Source of the DNA: Oscillatoriales cyanobacterium
Lineage (GTDB): Bacteria > Cyanobacteriota > Cyanobacteriia > Cyanobacteriales > Microcoleaceae
Assembly: GCA_004292955.1 (NCBI GenBank)
Contig: RDXX01000047.1
Location: 44,554 to 108,553 of the forward strand
Direction: 5' to 3'
Length of the DNA stretch: 64,000 bases
This document shows, piece after piece, positions 40,306 to 51,150 of the stretch. The position numbers and the translations under genes were made by a program. The notes under the pieces were generated by a model. That model was not told the DNA's origin. It worked only from the letters and a program-made list of their open reading frames with translations, and ran no database searches. How positions within the stretch are numbered: the stretch's first letter is position 1; each line of letters starts with the position of its first letter.

Positions 40306-40614
40306 AACTTACCGTTCCTCTAATTAGTTCTTAGATTATAGTCGATCGAAACATAGCTATATTAACAGGGGTTATAAAAAATTATAACTTTGGTGGGATT
40401 TGTTTTTGACGAACCGCGAAGGCGCGAAGGACACGAAAGAAGAGGAAAGAAGAGGAGAGAAGAAGGGAAACTCACAAATATCTATCAATAGAAAGGTGTG
40501 TCCGGCTGAATGATTCGGTATCTTGAAAATAAGCAGCCAAAATATTCAGCAATCTGCAACGGTTGGCTGTTTTGGCAGGCTGCACAATAATCTGAGTTAA
40601 CATAACTTGATTCC
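40306..40614. other. Intergenic region with a purine-rich repeat fragment
   Basis: 309 bp. A stretch near 40409-40468 (ACCGCGAAGGCGCGAAGGAC and AAGAGGAAAG repeats) is a dispersed cyanobacterial repeat related to those at about 47720 and 62020. No gene seen. Confidence 0.5.
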
Positions 40615-41715
40615 ATGCAAAATACCGCAGATTTACTCCCCAAAATTGACTCGCCGAGTCTTCCTAAAAAGCAACCCGCACTTCCAAATTACGAAGCAGC
40701 CGATCGCCAATTTGTCAATTTGCTGCTAGTGGATGATTTAGACAAGACGGTGGCTGCAAAACCGTTACTTGTTAGCGATTTTGAAAGCGCGATCGCCGTG
40801 GCGCTGCGATCGGCATATCAGCAACCGGAGGGCGATGAGGCCGCGCACCGTTTCTTGCAGCGCGTACTGTACCGCATCAACCGCCTCAACTTGTTTTGGT
40901 ACGACGATTTGCGCCGCTACAACAACGAACGATCGCACTATTTGCGTTCTGTGCGCGATCGCATCGAAGAACCTTGGCAGCAGTGGGAAATCGCCCAAAT
41001 CGACGTTGCAGCCGTGCAAAACATCGAGAATGTCAAGCAAGCCCTGCGCGATCGTGCAGCCGTCGATGTCGATCCTCCGCTGTCTGAGATCGATCGCTAC
41101 CTGCGAGAAGAGATGACAGCAGCGGGATACAGACACCTGCTGGCGATCGCCTCCTTCGACGGTTTAGTGGAAGCCAGCCGTCTTTCCCGCATCCTCGGCG
41201 GGGCAGGCAACGAAATTCAGTCAACCCTGACGCGGGTGCTGATCGAAGAATACGGCGGCGGTCGCTTACCCCGCAAGCACTCGACCTATTTTGCCCAAAT
41301 GATGGCAGAATTCGGGATGAGCACAGAACCGGAGGCGTATTTCGATTTAGTACCTTGGGAAGTGCTCTCCAGCATCAACCACAACTTCCTGCTTACCGAA
41401 CGCAAGCGCCACTTTCTGCGCTACAACGGCGGACTCACTTATTTTGAGGTGGCTGGGCCCGTCGCTTACCGCAATTATCTAGGCGCCGCGCAGCGCCTGG
41501 GGTTGTCCCAGGCTGCGATGGGTTATTGGGAACTCCACATCCGAGAAGATGAGCGTCACGGGCGCTGGATGCTTGATGAGGTGGCGATCCCGCTGGTTGA
41601 CAAATACCCGCAGGATGGGTGGGAATTGGTGTTGGGCTACGATCAAGAGAAGTCGATCGGCGATCGGGCTGCGTTGGCTGTAGTGCGATCGATCCAAGCA
41701 GCAGAACACAATTGA
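40615..41715 (+). CDS. Iron-containing redox enzyme family protein (haem-oxygenase-like fold)
   Basis: 366 residues, mostly helical. The C-terminal two thirds (about 140-360) match haem-oxygenase-like di-iron proteins: RVLIEEYGGGRLPRKHSTYF and ELHIREDERHGRWMLDE supply Glu/His metal ligands. Members include oxidases and oxygenases acting on varied small substrates, so the reaction cannot be named. The start is the ATG after a short AT-rich leader. It is a stand-alone gene. Confidence 0.8.
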   Translation: MQNTADLLPKIDSPSLPKKQPALPNYEAADRQFVNLLLVDDLDKTVAAKPLLVSDFESAIAVALRSAYQQPEGDEAAHRFLQRVLYRINRLNLFWYDDLRRYNNERSHYLRSVRDRIEEPWQQWEIAQIDVAAVQNIENVKQALRDRAAVDVDPPLSEIDRYLREEMTAAGYRHLLAIASFDGLVEASRLSRILGGAGNEIQSTLTRVLIEEYGGGRLPRKHSTYFAQMMAEFGMSTEPEAYFDLVPWEVLSSINHNFLLTERKRHFLRYNGGLTYFEVAGPVAYRNYLGAAQRLGLSQAAMGYWELHIREDERHGRWMLDEVAIPLVDKYPQDGWELVLGYDQEKSIGDRAALAVVRSIQAAEHN

Positions 41716-41838
41716 CACGTAGATGGGGATTTGCCGTTGGGTGGGGGCGGGTTCACAGACAATAATTGCCACTCAACCCACAATCTAATCAACCCGCCCC
41801 CACCGATAAAACAACGAACGATCGATCCGTGCTGTATT

Positions 41839-42684
41839 TTACAAGGCTGTCATTAACTGAATTAGCTCGATCGACAAATCTCTGGGCGACTTTTGCTGCT
41901 TCTGAAACAAAACTCCCGCCAGCAGATAGATATTTTCCGAATAAAAAGCCATGCCCTGTTTTTGCAGATTGGCGATCGCGCTTTTCACCTTCGGTTCCGA
42001 ACTGTAATAGCCAAAAGTTAGAGGTGCAATCTCAAAATTCGCCACCGAGTAGCCTCGATCCAAGGCATCATCGATCAAACCCACAGGATTAGAATAGCTC
42101 GAAACCATCAGCAAAACTTTGTCGCAGCCCAAAGATAAAAGTTTTTTAGCAATTGTAGAACCATCAGTCCCGCCGTGCAACAGCGGCTGATAGAGCTTGT
42201 CATCCGCCGCCGGCAAGTAAGGCGGATTTGAAATTATACAATTCGCCGACTGATATAAAGGCGAATCAAAAAAAGAGCAATTTTGGACAGTGTATTGTTC
42301 GCTCAGTTGATATTGCTTAATTTGAGACTCAGCAATTTTCGACGCAACCTTATTTAACTCAAATCCTTGTATTTTTCCGTCAAAATTAGTTCTGACCAAA
42401 GACTTAATAACTGGACTTCCCTCTCCGGAACCAAATTCTACTATAAGTCGAGAATTGTCAGCGGTATCTAACACTAAACTTTCCAAGCAGTGCGAGTAAA
42501 AATCAGATTCTTCAGGGCAATGAAATACCTGTTTTAGAGGATGGGATGAAGTGAGCATAAATTCTGTAACAAAGTTTACTTTTTTAAAGTTATCTAATAA
42601 ATAATTGTGAAGCCATCTGTCGCAAGAGCTATTTATAAACTTTTTAAATCTCTCTCTTGCTATTTTATCTGCTGCGATCGTCAA
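41839..42684 (-). CDS. SAM-dependent methyltransferase, NPPY type
   Basis: 281 residues. A Rossmann-type methyltransferase with LIVEFGSGEGSPVIKSL (motif I, about 79-96) and CIISNPPYLP (about 158-167, the NPPY of N-methyltransferases such as HemK/PrmC-like enzymes). The substrate is likely protein glutamine or nucleic acid, but the N-terminal substrate domain does not match PrmC well. Complete. Confidence 0.8.
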   Translation of the reverse strand: MTIAADKIARERFKKFINSSCDRWLHNYLLDNFKKVNFVTEFMLTSSHPLKQVFHCPEESDFYSHCLESLVLDTADNSRLIVEFGSGEGSPVIKSLVRTNFDGKIQGFELNKVASKIAESQIKQYQLSEQYTVQNCSFFDSPLYQSANCIISNPPYLPAADDKLYQPLLHGGTDGSTIAKKLLSLGCDKVLLMVSSYSNPVGLIDDALDRGYSVANFEIAPLTFGYYSSEPKVKSAIANLQKQGMAFYSENIYLLAGVLFQKQQKSPRDLSIELIQLMTAL

Positions 42685-42793
42685 TGCTTATTATAGCGGT
42701 TCTCAGAAAGATGAGGTACGTTGTTGGGCTTGGGCCCTCTTGGTTTCAGTGGTTATATAACCTGTCAGTCATACCTCACCTTTTTGATCATTA

Positions 42794-42883
42794 CTCGGAA
42801 AATGCGGACTTAATTCCTCGGAAAATGCGGACTTAATTCCAAACGATCGAACCTCAATCATATTGGTTCGATCGTTGGGAATT
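42794..42883. repeat. 23-bp tandem duplication followed by a hairpin
   Basis: A 23-bp unit starting CTCGGAAAATGCGGAC occurs at 42794 and 42817. AATTCC-A-AACGATCGAACC (42835-42853) pairs with GGTTCGATCGTT-G-GGAATT (42865-42883). No gene is present between 42685 and 43020. Confidence 0.75.
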
Positions 42884-42972
42884 CATTCCTCATCAGACGA
42901 GAGATGACTCAAGTCCCAACGCTCAAACCCGATCGAGGTTATTTTAGCGGACACGATAGAACTGATAACGTT

Positions 42973-42994
42973 CGCGAGCGGGGACGCTCGCACT
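42973..42994. repeat. GCGAGCGGGGACGCTCGC repeat unit
   Basis: A 22-bp stretch containing the GCGAGC/GCTCGC stem is identical to the right arm inside the MITE-like repeat at 50840-50957. Confidence 0.7.
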
Positions 42995-43020
42995 TCTGAG
43001 TCATGACTGATGACTGATGA

Positions 43021-43263
43021 CTAATTGCCACCAGACTGTACAGATTTGCGGGTTTGGTTAGTATCGTCGCCCTTGTGATGCCACGTGCCACCGTCGCCTT
43101 GAACATACTCTGATTTTACGCTGTTCCAAGCAACGCGAGTAGCAGCATCTTGGCTCATTCCATCTTCGCTAGCGCTCTTAAAAGCCGCTTGAAAAATATT
43201 CTGCGCCCCTTGGGGGAGTTGTTGTGCTTCTGAAGGTAATGTGTCAAATTGTTGTTCTGGCAT
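43021..43263 (-). CDS. ChaB family protein
   Basis: 80 residues. The core (LPSEAQQLPQGAQNIFQAAF, about 9-28, and DAATRVAWNSVKSEY, about 39-53) matches the ChaB fold, a small protein historically linked to cation transport regulation in E. coli; its true role is unclear. A polar, low-complexity tail follows. An AAGGAG-like site precedes the ATG. Confidence 0.88.
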   Translation of the reverse strand: MPEQQFDTLPSEAQQLPQGAQNIFQAAFKSASEDGMSQDAATRVAWNSVKSEYVQGDGGTWHHKGDDTNQTRKSVQSGGN

Positions 43264-43461
43264 AATGGTCTCCTTTTTTTTAACATAAATGCTATTTTAT
43301 ATAGAATAAACAACTACCTTCCTCTCTCTAAAAGCAAATTTAAGACAGCATTTATCTCAGTCCGAAGACCGATGTAATCTTAAATTTATTAGTTTCAGAA
43401 AAAGGAACTTGCTTGCCGTTGCTGGTGGCACGGAATTTGGGTAATTTTGCCGATCGCACAG

Positions 43462-43926
43462 CTATAAATCTGACTTCGGCTTTTTCACCTGCGAACTTAG
43501 AAAATACGTCAGCGAAGCGATTACTAAACCGATACTCCCTCCCAAGGGAAGGATGTTCGGATCGCCCTTCCACCTAACTACCTCAGCGAGAAACAATACG
43601 CTCAATACAACGACGATCACGCTGGTGAGCTTGGTTTTGAGATCCTCGATGCTGTGAATTTCCAGCCAGTGGGGTACTTTTATGCGCTCGTCAATGAACA
43701 GCTCGTAAAGTCCGAGGGCAGTAATGTAAAATACTGTGGCTAACAGAAACAAATCTACAACTTCGATCAAGGACAGAATCAGTTGTTTGGAGTTTTCGCT
43801 GGAAACCGCTCCTGTAGTTAGAATGTGGCCGATGGTAGCGACTGTTTCCAGCGCGCCGTAGACCAAAGGTAATAGCTTAGAAACTATTGAGTCTGTGGGG
43901 TAAGTTTCAATTGGAAAAACAATCAA
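43462..43926 (-). CDS. YqhA / UPF0114 family membrane protein
   Basis: 154 residues with three to four membrane spans (LILSLIEVVDLFLLATVFYITALGLYELF; LTSVIVVVLSVLFLAEVV; LGGSIGLVIASLTYFL) and the conserved EVVDLFLLATVFYITALGLYELF-type segment of UPF0114. The function is not established. It reads as complete, with an ATG at 43926. Confidence 0.82.
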   Translation of the reverse strand: MIVFPIETYPTDSIVSKLLPLVYGALETVATIGHILTTGAVSSENSKQLILSLIEVVDLFLLATVFYITALGLYELFIDERIKVPHWLEIHSIEDLKTKLTSVIVVVLSVLFLAEVVRWKGDPNILPLGGSIGLVIASLTYFLSSQVKKPKSDL

Positions 43927-44070
43927 GGGAACGGGACTAAATTTGCTCTCTTACCTTCATTATCCCGTAGCGAATATGAAAAGAGTTGTACGTTCCGTTG
44001 TCAATTTGACCATAAGGTTTTGCAATCAAAAGCGATCGCAGGACTCTACAAGGCAAAAGCAAGCATAACC

Positions 44071-44373
44071 ATGAAATCTTCTAAATTGTTGAAAGTTGTT
44101 TTAGCAGGGGCTTGTACTTTAGGTTTAGCAACGGTTTCCTTAGCAGTGCCTGCTTCTGCCCAGTCGGGAGGCGGTGCAGGCACGGGTACTAGCGGTACGA
44201 CAGGTACAACCGGTACCAGCGGTACAACTTCGGCGCCGACTGAGACTAATTCTGGAGTTTTGAGCGATCGGCGCGATCGCCCCAACAATCTGGGCTGGCT
44301 GGGTGCCTTGGGCGCGTTAGGTTTGCTCAACTTGTTTCGCAAAAAAGACGATGCAGCGTCGGTTCGTCGGTAG
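44071..44373 (+). CDS. Secreted WGxxGxxG-type anchor protein
   Basis: 100 residues from MKSSKLLKVVLAGACTLGLA; this start gives a clean signal peptide (cleavage near ASAQS), whereas the open frame upstream to 44020 does not. A Gly/Thr/Ser-rich linker (GTTGTTGTSGTT) leads to NLGWLGALGALGLLNLFRKK, the short membrane anchor of WGxxGxxG proteins. It is probably anchored in the membrane facing the periplasm. It is followed by another secreted low-complexity protein. Confidence 0.8.
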   Translation: MKSSKLLKVVLAGACTLGLATVSLAVPASAQSGGGAGTGTSGTTGTTGTSGTTSAPTETNSGVLSDRRDRPNNLGWLGALGALGLLNLFRKKDDAASVRR

Positions 44374-44451
44374 TTTCGGGCGATTCACGCTCGGGATAGA
44401 TTCGCACGCGCGTACTATTGAAAACTTGAAAACATAGAGGCTTAGAAATTC

Positions 44452-44868
44452 ATGACTTCACCAAATCGCCAAAATTTGTTCGTAAAATTGGTTACTGTTG
44501 CCGGAATTGCCGGCGTTAGTTCCTTGCTCGCCGTGCCCGGATTCGCAGAATTGAACCGCCAGACTAACGACTCGAACAATTCTAATTCTGCGGGCTTGAT
44601 TGCGATCGACGCCAACAACAATACCAATCCCGGCGGCCGTCCTTTTGACTCGACTAATCCGAACTACACTAACGATTTGGGGGGCAGTCCTTCGGACTCT
44701 ACAAATAGCCCCAGCAACAATAACAATCCCGATCGTTCTTCGGAAGCTCCTGTGAGCGATCCGAACAACAATACCAATCCGGGCGGCCGTCCTTTCGACT
44801 CTACTGTCCCCAGCAACAATAACGATGCCGGCGGCCCTAGCAACACTCGCAATAGCCCCAGCAACTAG
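44452..44868 (+). CDS. Secreted Asn-rich low-complexity protein
   Basis: 138 residues. A signal peptide (LVTVAGIAGVSSLLAVPGFA) is followed by an Asn/Ser/Pro/Gly-rich region with two identical NNNTNPGGRPFDST units (about 54-67 and 105-118). No domain or enzyme motif. It is probably a cell-surface protein. It follows the WGxxGxxG gene by 78 bp and may share its transcript. Confidence 0.65.
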   Translation: MTSPNRQNLFVKLVTVAGIAGVSSLLAVPGFAELNRQTNDSNNSNSAGLIAIDANNNTNPGGRPFDSTNPNYTNDLGGSPSDSTNSPSNNNNPDRSSEAPVSDPNNNTNPGGRPFDSTVPSNNNDAGGPSNTRNSPSN

Positions 44869-44908
44869 AATAGACCTCTTGCAAAAATCCTTTTAACCAA
44901 ATTTTGGG

Positions 44909-44968
44909 ACGGGCTAGAAGCCCATCCCACAAGAAAAAAGATTTTTGTGGGATGGGCTTCTAGCCCGT
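44909..44968. repeat. Perfect 24-bp inverted repeat (REP/MITE-like)
   Basis: ACGGGCTAGAAGCCCATCCC and onwards (44909-44932) is exactly complementary to 44945-44968, with a 12-nt A/T-rich loop. There is no coding potential. It is probably a dispersed palindromic element. Confidence 0.85.
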
Positions 44969-44986
44969 TCAGCCGCAATAATTAGC

Positions 44987-45027
44987 TAGAGTCCGATCGC
45001 ACTTGCACGCGATCGGACTCTATTTTT
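44987..45027 (+). terminator. Terminator-like hairpin
   Basis: TAGAGTCCGATCGC (44987-45000) and GCGATCGGACTCTA (45009-45022) form a perfect 14-bp stem with an 8-nt loop, followed by TTTTT. It may end the transcript of the secreted-protein genes. Confidence 0.6.
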
Positions 45028-45121
45028 GCTGCTGTTAAACTTAGGCTAAATTAATAATTTTCTCACCGACGGGCGATCGCACTTGCGCGCCCGCCGATTT
45101 ATTCAAACAACACACTATTAG

Positions 45122-45490
45122 TTACTGCTGATTGTCCACAAAAACAGTCACAGCCGCCACAGCGATTAACATTTCATCATTTTTATCATTCAGAGAGGCG
45201 ATCGCCCTTCCTGGCACAATCATGCCCCCTTGCTCCACAATCAGAGTTTTGCTACCAAAAGGCAGCACCGCCAACACATCATCCGGCCGCACTTGTTCCG
45301 GGTAAGGAACAGCCACCTTTACCTCAACAATCATCTGATTGGGGTCAGTCAAACCCGCCACTTCCCAGACGCCTAGCAGAGCATTATTGGCGATCGCATT
45401 TCGTACAGCCCTAGCCGCCGCGACAGTCGGTTCCTGCCCGTGCTGGTCGATACCCATCCCCATTTCAATGATGAAACATTTACGTGCCAC
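45122..45490 (-). CDS. Lin0512 family protein
   Basis: About 122 residues from a GTG at 45490, chosen because AAGGAAGGAG lies 6 nt upstream and the family begins at RKCFIIEMGMGIDQHGQ. The open frame back to 45556 is probably not translated. The family's diagnostic GMGIDQHGQEPTVAAARAVRNAI is intact. Lin0512 proteins are small and of unknown function. Confidence 0.85.
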   Translation of the reverse strand: MARKCFIIEMGMGIDQHGQEPTVAAARAVRNAIANNALLGVWEVAGLTDPNQMIVEVKVAVPYPEQVRPDDVLAVLPFGSKTLIVEQGGMIVPGRAIASLNDKNDEMLIAVAAVTVFVDNQQ

Positions 45491-45668
45491 AGTTACTCCT
45501 TCCTTGATTTTTGCTCGCAGTCGAGCGCACTCTTTCTCAAAACAATTATCAACCAAACCGACCGCAATTTATATTATTTTATAAATCACGATCGCAACAC
45601 AACAATCATCCCAGTTCAAAAAAAACAATCCAACAGCAGACCATCTCAAAACTCATAGTTCATCAGTC

Positions 45669-45699
45669 AATCCCAAATCCCAAATCCCAAATCCCAAAT
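45669..45699. repeat. Heptanucleotide tandem repeat (AATCCCA)
   Basis: About four AATCCCA/AATCCC units lie in tandem upstream of the aminotransferase gene. Of the cyanobacterial 7-bp repeat type. Confidence 0.75.
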
Positions 45700-45778
45700 T
45701 TAAAATCGCATAACTTATGGTAATATAACCAAAATCACCATTCCTCGCGGACTGCCAAACTCATCGCCAGCTTGAATC

Positions 45779-46693
45779 ATGGATAGTTTTCTCCCCATAG
45801 CCTACTTTCAAAACCAATTTCTCCCCTTTACCGACGCCAAAATTTCCATAGCCACCCACGCCCTGCACTACGGAACCGGAGTTTTAGGCGGGTTGCGAGG
45901 AATTCCCGACCCCCAAAATGGCGATCGCATCTTACTATTTAGATTAGACCGCCACTGTCAAAGATTAAGTCAAAGTGCCAGCTTCCTCCACTGCGATATT
46001 CCCCCGGACAAAATCCAACAAGTAATCACTGATTTTGTTAAAAAAAATCAGCCAACAAAATCATTTTACATCCGTCCATTTATCTACACATCAAGTTTAG
46101 GAATAGCCCCCAGACTGCACAACGTAGACACAGACTTCTTTGTTTACGGATTAGAACTTTCCGACTACTTACCCAAAGAAGGAGTCAACTGTAGAATTAG
46201 CTCTTGGTACCGTCAAGAAGACCGCAGCTTACCCTTAAGAGGAAAAATTAGCGGCGCCTACATCACCTCAGCCCTAGCTAAAACAGAAGCAGTAGAATCC
46301 GGCTTCGACGAAGCGATTATGATGAACACCCAAGGAAAAGTCAGCGAAGCCTCTGGGATGAACATATTTGTCGCCAGAAACGGCAAATTAGTTACTCCCG
46401 GTTTCGAGCAAGATATTCTCGAAGGAATCACCAGAGACAGCGTAATCACCATCGCCAGAGACTTGGGGATTGAAGTCACAGAAAGACCAGTTGACAAATC
46501 AGAACTGTTGATTGCAGACGAGATTTTTCTGTGCGGAACCGCCGCCAAAATTACGCCAATTAACCGAGTAGAAAACTATCAATTGCCTAAAAACAGACCC
46601 ATCACCGAAAAGATTTTGGACAAACTGACGGGGATTATCGAAAATCGCGATAGCAAGTACAAAGAGTGGGTATTTGCGATTAGTCTGAATTAA
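45779..46693 (+). CDS. ilvE: Branched-chain-amino-acid aminotransferase (class IV)
   Basis: 304 residues. A PLP-dependent fold-type IV enzyme exchanging amino groups between Leu/Ile/Val and glutamate. The N-terminal YFQNQFLPFTDAKIS, HALHYGTGVLGGLRG, the Schiff-base lysine in RGKISGAYITSALAK (about 155) and SEASGMNIF, then LEGITRDSVI and FLCGTAAKI, are all family landmarks. Complete. A hairpin terminator follows. Class IV members overlap in sequence, so a D-amino-acid or 4-amino-4-deoxychorismate role is possible but less likely. Confidence 0.88.
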   Translation: MDSFLPIAYFQNQFLPFTDAKISIATHALHYGTGVLGGLRGIPDPQNGDRILLFRLDRHCQRLSQSASFLHCDIPPDKIQQVITDFVKKNQPTKSFYIRPFIYTSSLGIAPRLHNVDTDFFVYGLELSDYLPKEGVNCRISSWYRQEDRSLPLRGKISGAYITSALAKTEAVESGFDEAIMMNTQGKVSEASGMNIFVARNGKLVTPGFEQDILEGITRDSVITIARDLGIEVTERPVDKSELLIADEIFLCGTAAKITPINRVENYQLPKNRPITEKILDKLTGIIENRDSKYKEWVFAISLN

Positions 46694-46721
46694 CCCGATA
46701 CTCAAGGATCCATGAAGTAAA

Positions 46722-46756
46722 TTAACCGGATTTGGTTAAATACCAAATCCGGTTAA
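46722..46756 (+). terminator. Hairpin after ilvE
   Basis: TTAACCGGATTTGGT (46722-46736) and ACCAAATCCGGTTAA (46742-46756) form a perfect 15-bp stem with loop TAAAT. The T tract is weak. Confidence 0.6.
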
Positions 46757-46832
46757 ATACCCCCTCGATCTCTTAGTCTGCGGAGGCAGACTTCGTGTGT
46801 GTAGTCGCGGTTTCAACCGCCGAGTCACTTTT

Positions 46833-47687
46833 TTACTCGCACAAGGCAGCCGCATGATGGCGAATGTGATCCTCCATAAAACTCGCCACAAAATAATAGC
46901 TGTGATCGTAACCTTCCTGCATCCTTAAAGTCAGCATCTGTCCCACTTTTGCACAAGCAACCGCAAACGCATCCGGCAACAATTGCCCGTCAGCTAGATA
47001 CGAATCATCCGTACCGCAGTCAATCAAAATCGGGCGCTTGTATTGCTGTTCCAAAACTAATTCGCTAGCATCCCAAGCCTTCCAATTCTCCCGATCGCCA
47101 CCGAGGTAGTGTCCAAATATTTTTTGTCCCCAAGGGCTGCGGACAGGGGCGCAAATAGGCGCAAAAGCCGAAACAGAAAGATAGCGATCGCCATTTTTTA
47201 ACGCGCAAATTAAAGCCCCGTGTCCGCCCATCGAATGCCCGAAAATTCCCTGTTTTTCACGTATCACCGGAAAGTTTGACGCGATTAAATTCGGCAACTC
47301 ATCAACCACATAACTGTACATTCGATAGTGAGAATTCCAAGGTGCGGCTGTCGCATCCACATAAAAACCCGCGCCGCTTCCCAAATCCCAATTGTCCGCT
47401 TCCCCAGGAATGCCAGTATTGCGCGGGCTAGTGTCGGGCGCCACCAGCATTAACCCATATTTTGCTGCCCATTGTTGCGCCCCCGCTTTTGCCATAAAAT
47501 TCTCTTCCGTGCAGGTTAATCCTGACAAGTAATAGAGGATTGGTACGGGTTGTGATTCGGCTTGTGGTGGCTGGTAGACAGTGAATTTCATCTCGCTGTT
47601 GCAGGCGGATGATTGATGGCTATAAAAGCCGAGTTTGCCACCCAAACTTTTATATTGTTTTTCCAGTTTTAGGGATTTTGAGATCAT
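46833..47687 (-). CDS. fghA: S-formylglutathione hydrolase
   Basis: 284 residues. An esterase-D type alpha/beta hydrolase with GHSMGGHGAL (nucleophile Ser, about 147-156) and the catalytic Asp/His in the C-terminal third (CGTDDSYLADGQL; EGYDHSYYF). It releases formate and glutathione, the second step of glutathione-dependent formaldehyde detoxification. It lies 90 bp downstream of the first-step gene on the same strand, as in many bacterial operons. Confidence 0.94.
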   Translation of the reverse strand: MISKSLKLEKQYKSLGGKLGFYSHQSSACNSEMKFTVYQPPQAESQPVPILYYLSGLTCTEENFMAKAGAQQWAAKYGLMLVAPDTSPRNTGIPGEADNWDLGSGAGFYVDATAAPWNSHYRMYSYVVDELPNLIASNFPVIREKQGIFGHSMGGHGALICALKNGDRYLSVSAFAPICAPVRSPWGQKIFGHYLGGDRENWKAWDASELVLEQQYKRPILIDCGTDDSYLADGQLLPDAFAVACAKVGQMLTLRMQEGYDHSYYFVASFMEDHIRHHAAALCE

Positions 47688-47777
47688 GTTAATTTTATTT
47701 CATTTGTGAATTAGATTTTTTTTACCGCAGAGAGCGCAGAGGGCGCAGAGGAAGAGAGAAGAGAGAAATATTTTTGT

Positions 47778-49649
<1,872 letters not shown>

Positions 49650-49714
49650 CAATAAAATAGTAAAATAAGATTCCTGTATTATCCAACTAATAACTCTTTC
49701 CCCCAACAGCCACT

Positions 49715-50764
49715 GTGAACTTGCCATTAACCTCGCCCTCGCAAACCGAAACCCGCAAAGCAGACCACCTCAGGATCTGTCTCGAAGAAGACGTACAATT
49801 TCGCGAAACTACCAGCGGACTGGAACACTACCGTTTTACTCACTGCTGTTTGCCAGAAATCGATCGCACCCAAATCGATCTCACATCCACATTTCTCGGC
49901 AAAAAACTAGGCGCTCCGCTGCTAATTTCCTCAATGACAGGTGGCACAGAACTAGCCCAGACAATCAATTATCGCCTCGCCGATGTCGCTCAGGAATACA
50001 AACTGGCGATGGGAGTCGGTTCCCAGCGCATCATCGTAGAAAACCCTCAACTTGCTCCTACATTTGCAGTGCGCCGCCGCGCTCCCGATATTCTGCTATT
50101 TGCTAATATCGGAGCGGTTCAATTAAACTACAATTACGGTTTGGAAGAGTGTCAAAAAATTATCGATATTCTGGAAGCAGATGCCCTAATTTTACACCTC
50201 AATCCGCTGCAAGAGTGCGTTCAAACTGAAGGCGATACTAACTTTAAAGGACTGCTCGAAAAAATTGCTAAATTGTGCGATAAATTACCAGTACCGGTGA
50301 TTGCGAAAGAAGTAGGCAACGGTATTTCTGGAAAAATGGCACAGAAATTGCGATCGGCTGGGGTAAGCGCGATCGACATTGCCGGAGCCGGAGGCACTTC
50401 TTGGGCCAAAATAGAAGGAGAGCGAGCCAAAGACGGCAAGCAGCGGAGGTTGGGCGCCACCTTTGCCGACTGGGGAATCCCGACAGCCGAGTGCGTTGTC
50501 AGCACCCGCGCCGTAGCGCCAGATGTTCCCCTGATTGCCTCTGGGGGCTTGCAAAACGGCTTGGATGCAGCCAAGGCGATCGCCCTCGGCGCGGATGTGG
50601 CGGGGCTGGCGCGGCCGTTTCTGGAAGCAGCCGCAGCATCGGAATCAGCAGCAGGTGTTCTAGCTGAGGTTTTAATTGCAGAAATCGCTACTGTGATGTT
50701 TTGTACGGGCTGCGCTAACTTAGATGAGTTAAAACATTCTGGGGTTTTGGAAAGGTTAAGATAA
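49715..50764 (+). CDS. fni: Type 2 isopentenyl-diphosphate isomerase
   Basis: 349 residues. FMN- and NADPH-dependent enzyme interconverting IPP and DMAPP, used by cyanobacteria for carotenoid, quinone and chlorophyll precursors. [16 protein letters not shown], the GVGSQRI segment, [18 protein letters not shown] and [15 protein letters not shown] are diagnostic. The start is probably the GTG at 49715. Complete. Confidence 0.94.
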   Translation: MNLPLTSPSQTETRKADHLRICLEEDVQFRETTSGLEHYRFTHCCLPEIDRTQIDLTSTFLGKKLGAPLLISSMTGGTELAQTINYRLADVAQEYKLAMGVGSQRIIVENPQLAPTFAVRRRAPDILLFANIGAVQLNYNYGLEECQKIIDILEADALILHLNPLQECVQTEGDTNFKGLLEKIAKLCDKLPVPVIAKEVGNGISGKMAQKLRSAGVSAIDIAGAGGTSWAKIEGERAKDGKQRRLGATFADWGIPTAECVVSTRAVAPDVPLIASGGLQNGLDAAKAIALGADVAGLARPFLEAAAASESAAGVLAEVLIAEIATVMFCTGCANLDELKHSGVLERLR

Positions 50765-50766
50765 AA

Positions 50767-51140
50767 GTATGTCAGTTGGCAGTTGGCAGTAGACAGTTGG
50801 CAGTTGGCAGTTGGCAGTTGGCAGTTGGCAGTTGGCAGTGGGAGCATCTCAGTTTTGCATTTATAGAGCGTCTCCGCTCGCGAGCGGTATAATACTCGCG
50901 AGCGGGGACGCTCGCACTATATATAAAAAATGCTTTTTTCAAAAATGAGATGCTCCCGTTGGCAGTTGGCAGTAGTCAGTAGTCAGTAGTTACTGATTAT
51001 TGGGAGAGATTCAAAAATAACAAATAACAACTGCTAATTACCAACTGCTAATTACCAATTACCAACTGTAACTGTTAACCATCAACTGTCAACTATCAAC
51101 TATCAACTGTCAACTGTCAACTGTCAACTGTCAACTGACT
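50767..51140. repeat. Heptanucleotide arrays in opposed orientation flanking a MITE-like repeat
   Basis: TTGGCAG-type units run rightwards (about 50770-50839 and 50958-50975) and CAACTGT-type units, their approximate complement, run from about 51060 to 51140. A MITE-like element (50840-50957) sits within the left array. The same organisation recurs at 59793-60168. No gene is present. Confidence 0.85.
50840..50957. mobile_element. MITE-like repeat, copy A (GGGAGCATCTCA ends)
   Basis: The ends GGGAGCATCTCA and TGAGATGCTCCC are perfect 12-bp inverted repeats. Inside, a palindrome of about 19 bp per arm (around 50866-50914, one mismatch) contains GCGAGCGGGGACGCTCGC. Copy B (59870-59991) shares the ends and TTTTGCA/GCATTTTT next to them but has a different inner palindrome. 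Target duplication cannot be judged within the heptameric DNA. Confidence 0.72.
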
Positions 51141-51150
51141 AATTATCTAA

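Noticed and set aside
43352..43573. 73-codon frame next to the YqhA-like gene
   Set aside because: It overlaps the conserved C-terminus of the YqhA-like gene in another frame.
50767..51140. Possible CRISPR array
   Set aside because: The repeats are continuous 7-bp units without spacers, and no cas genes are present in the window.
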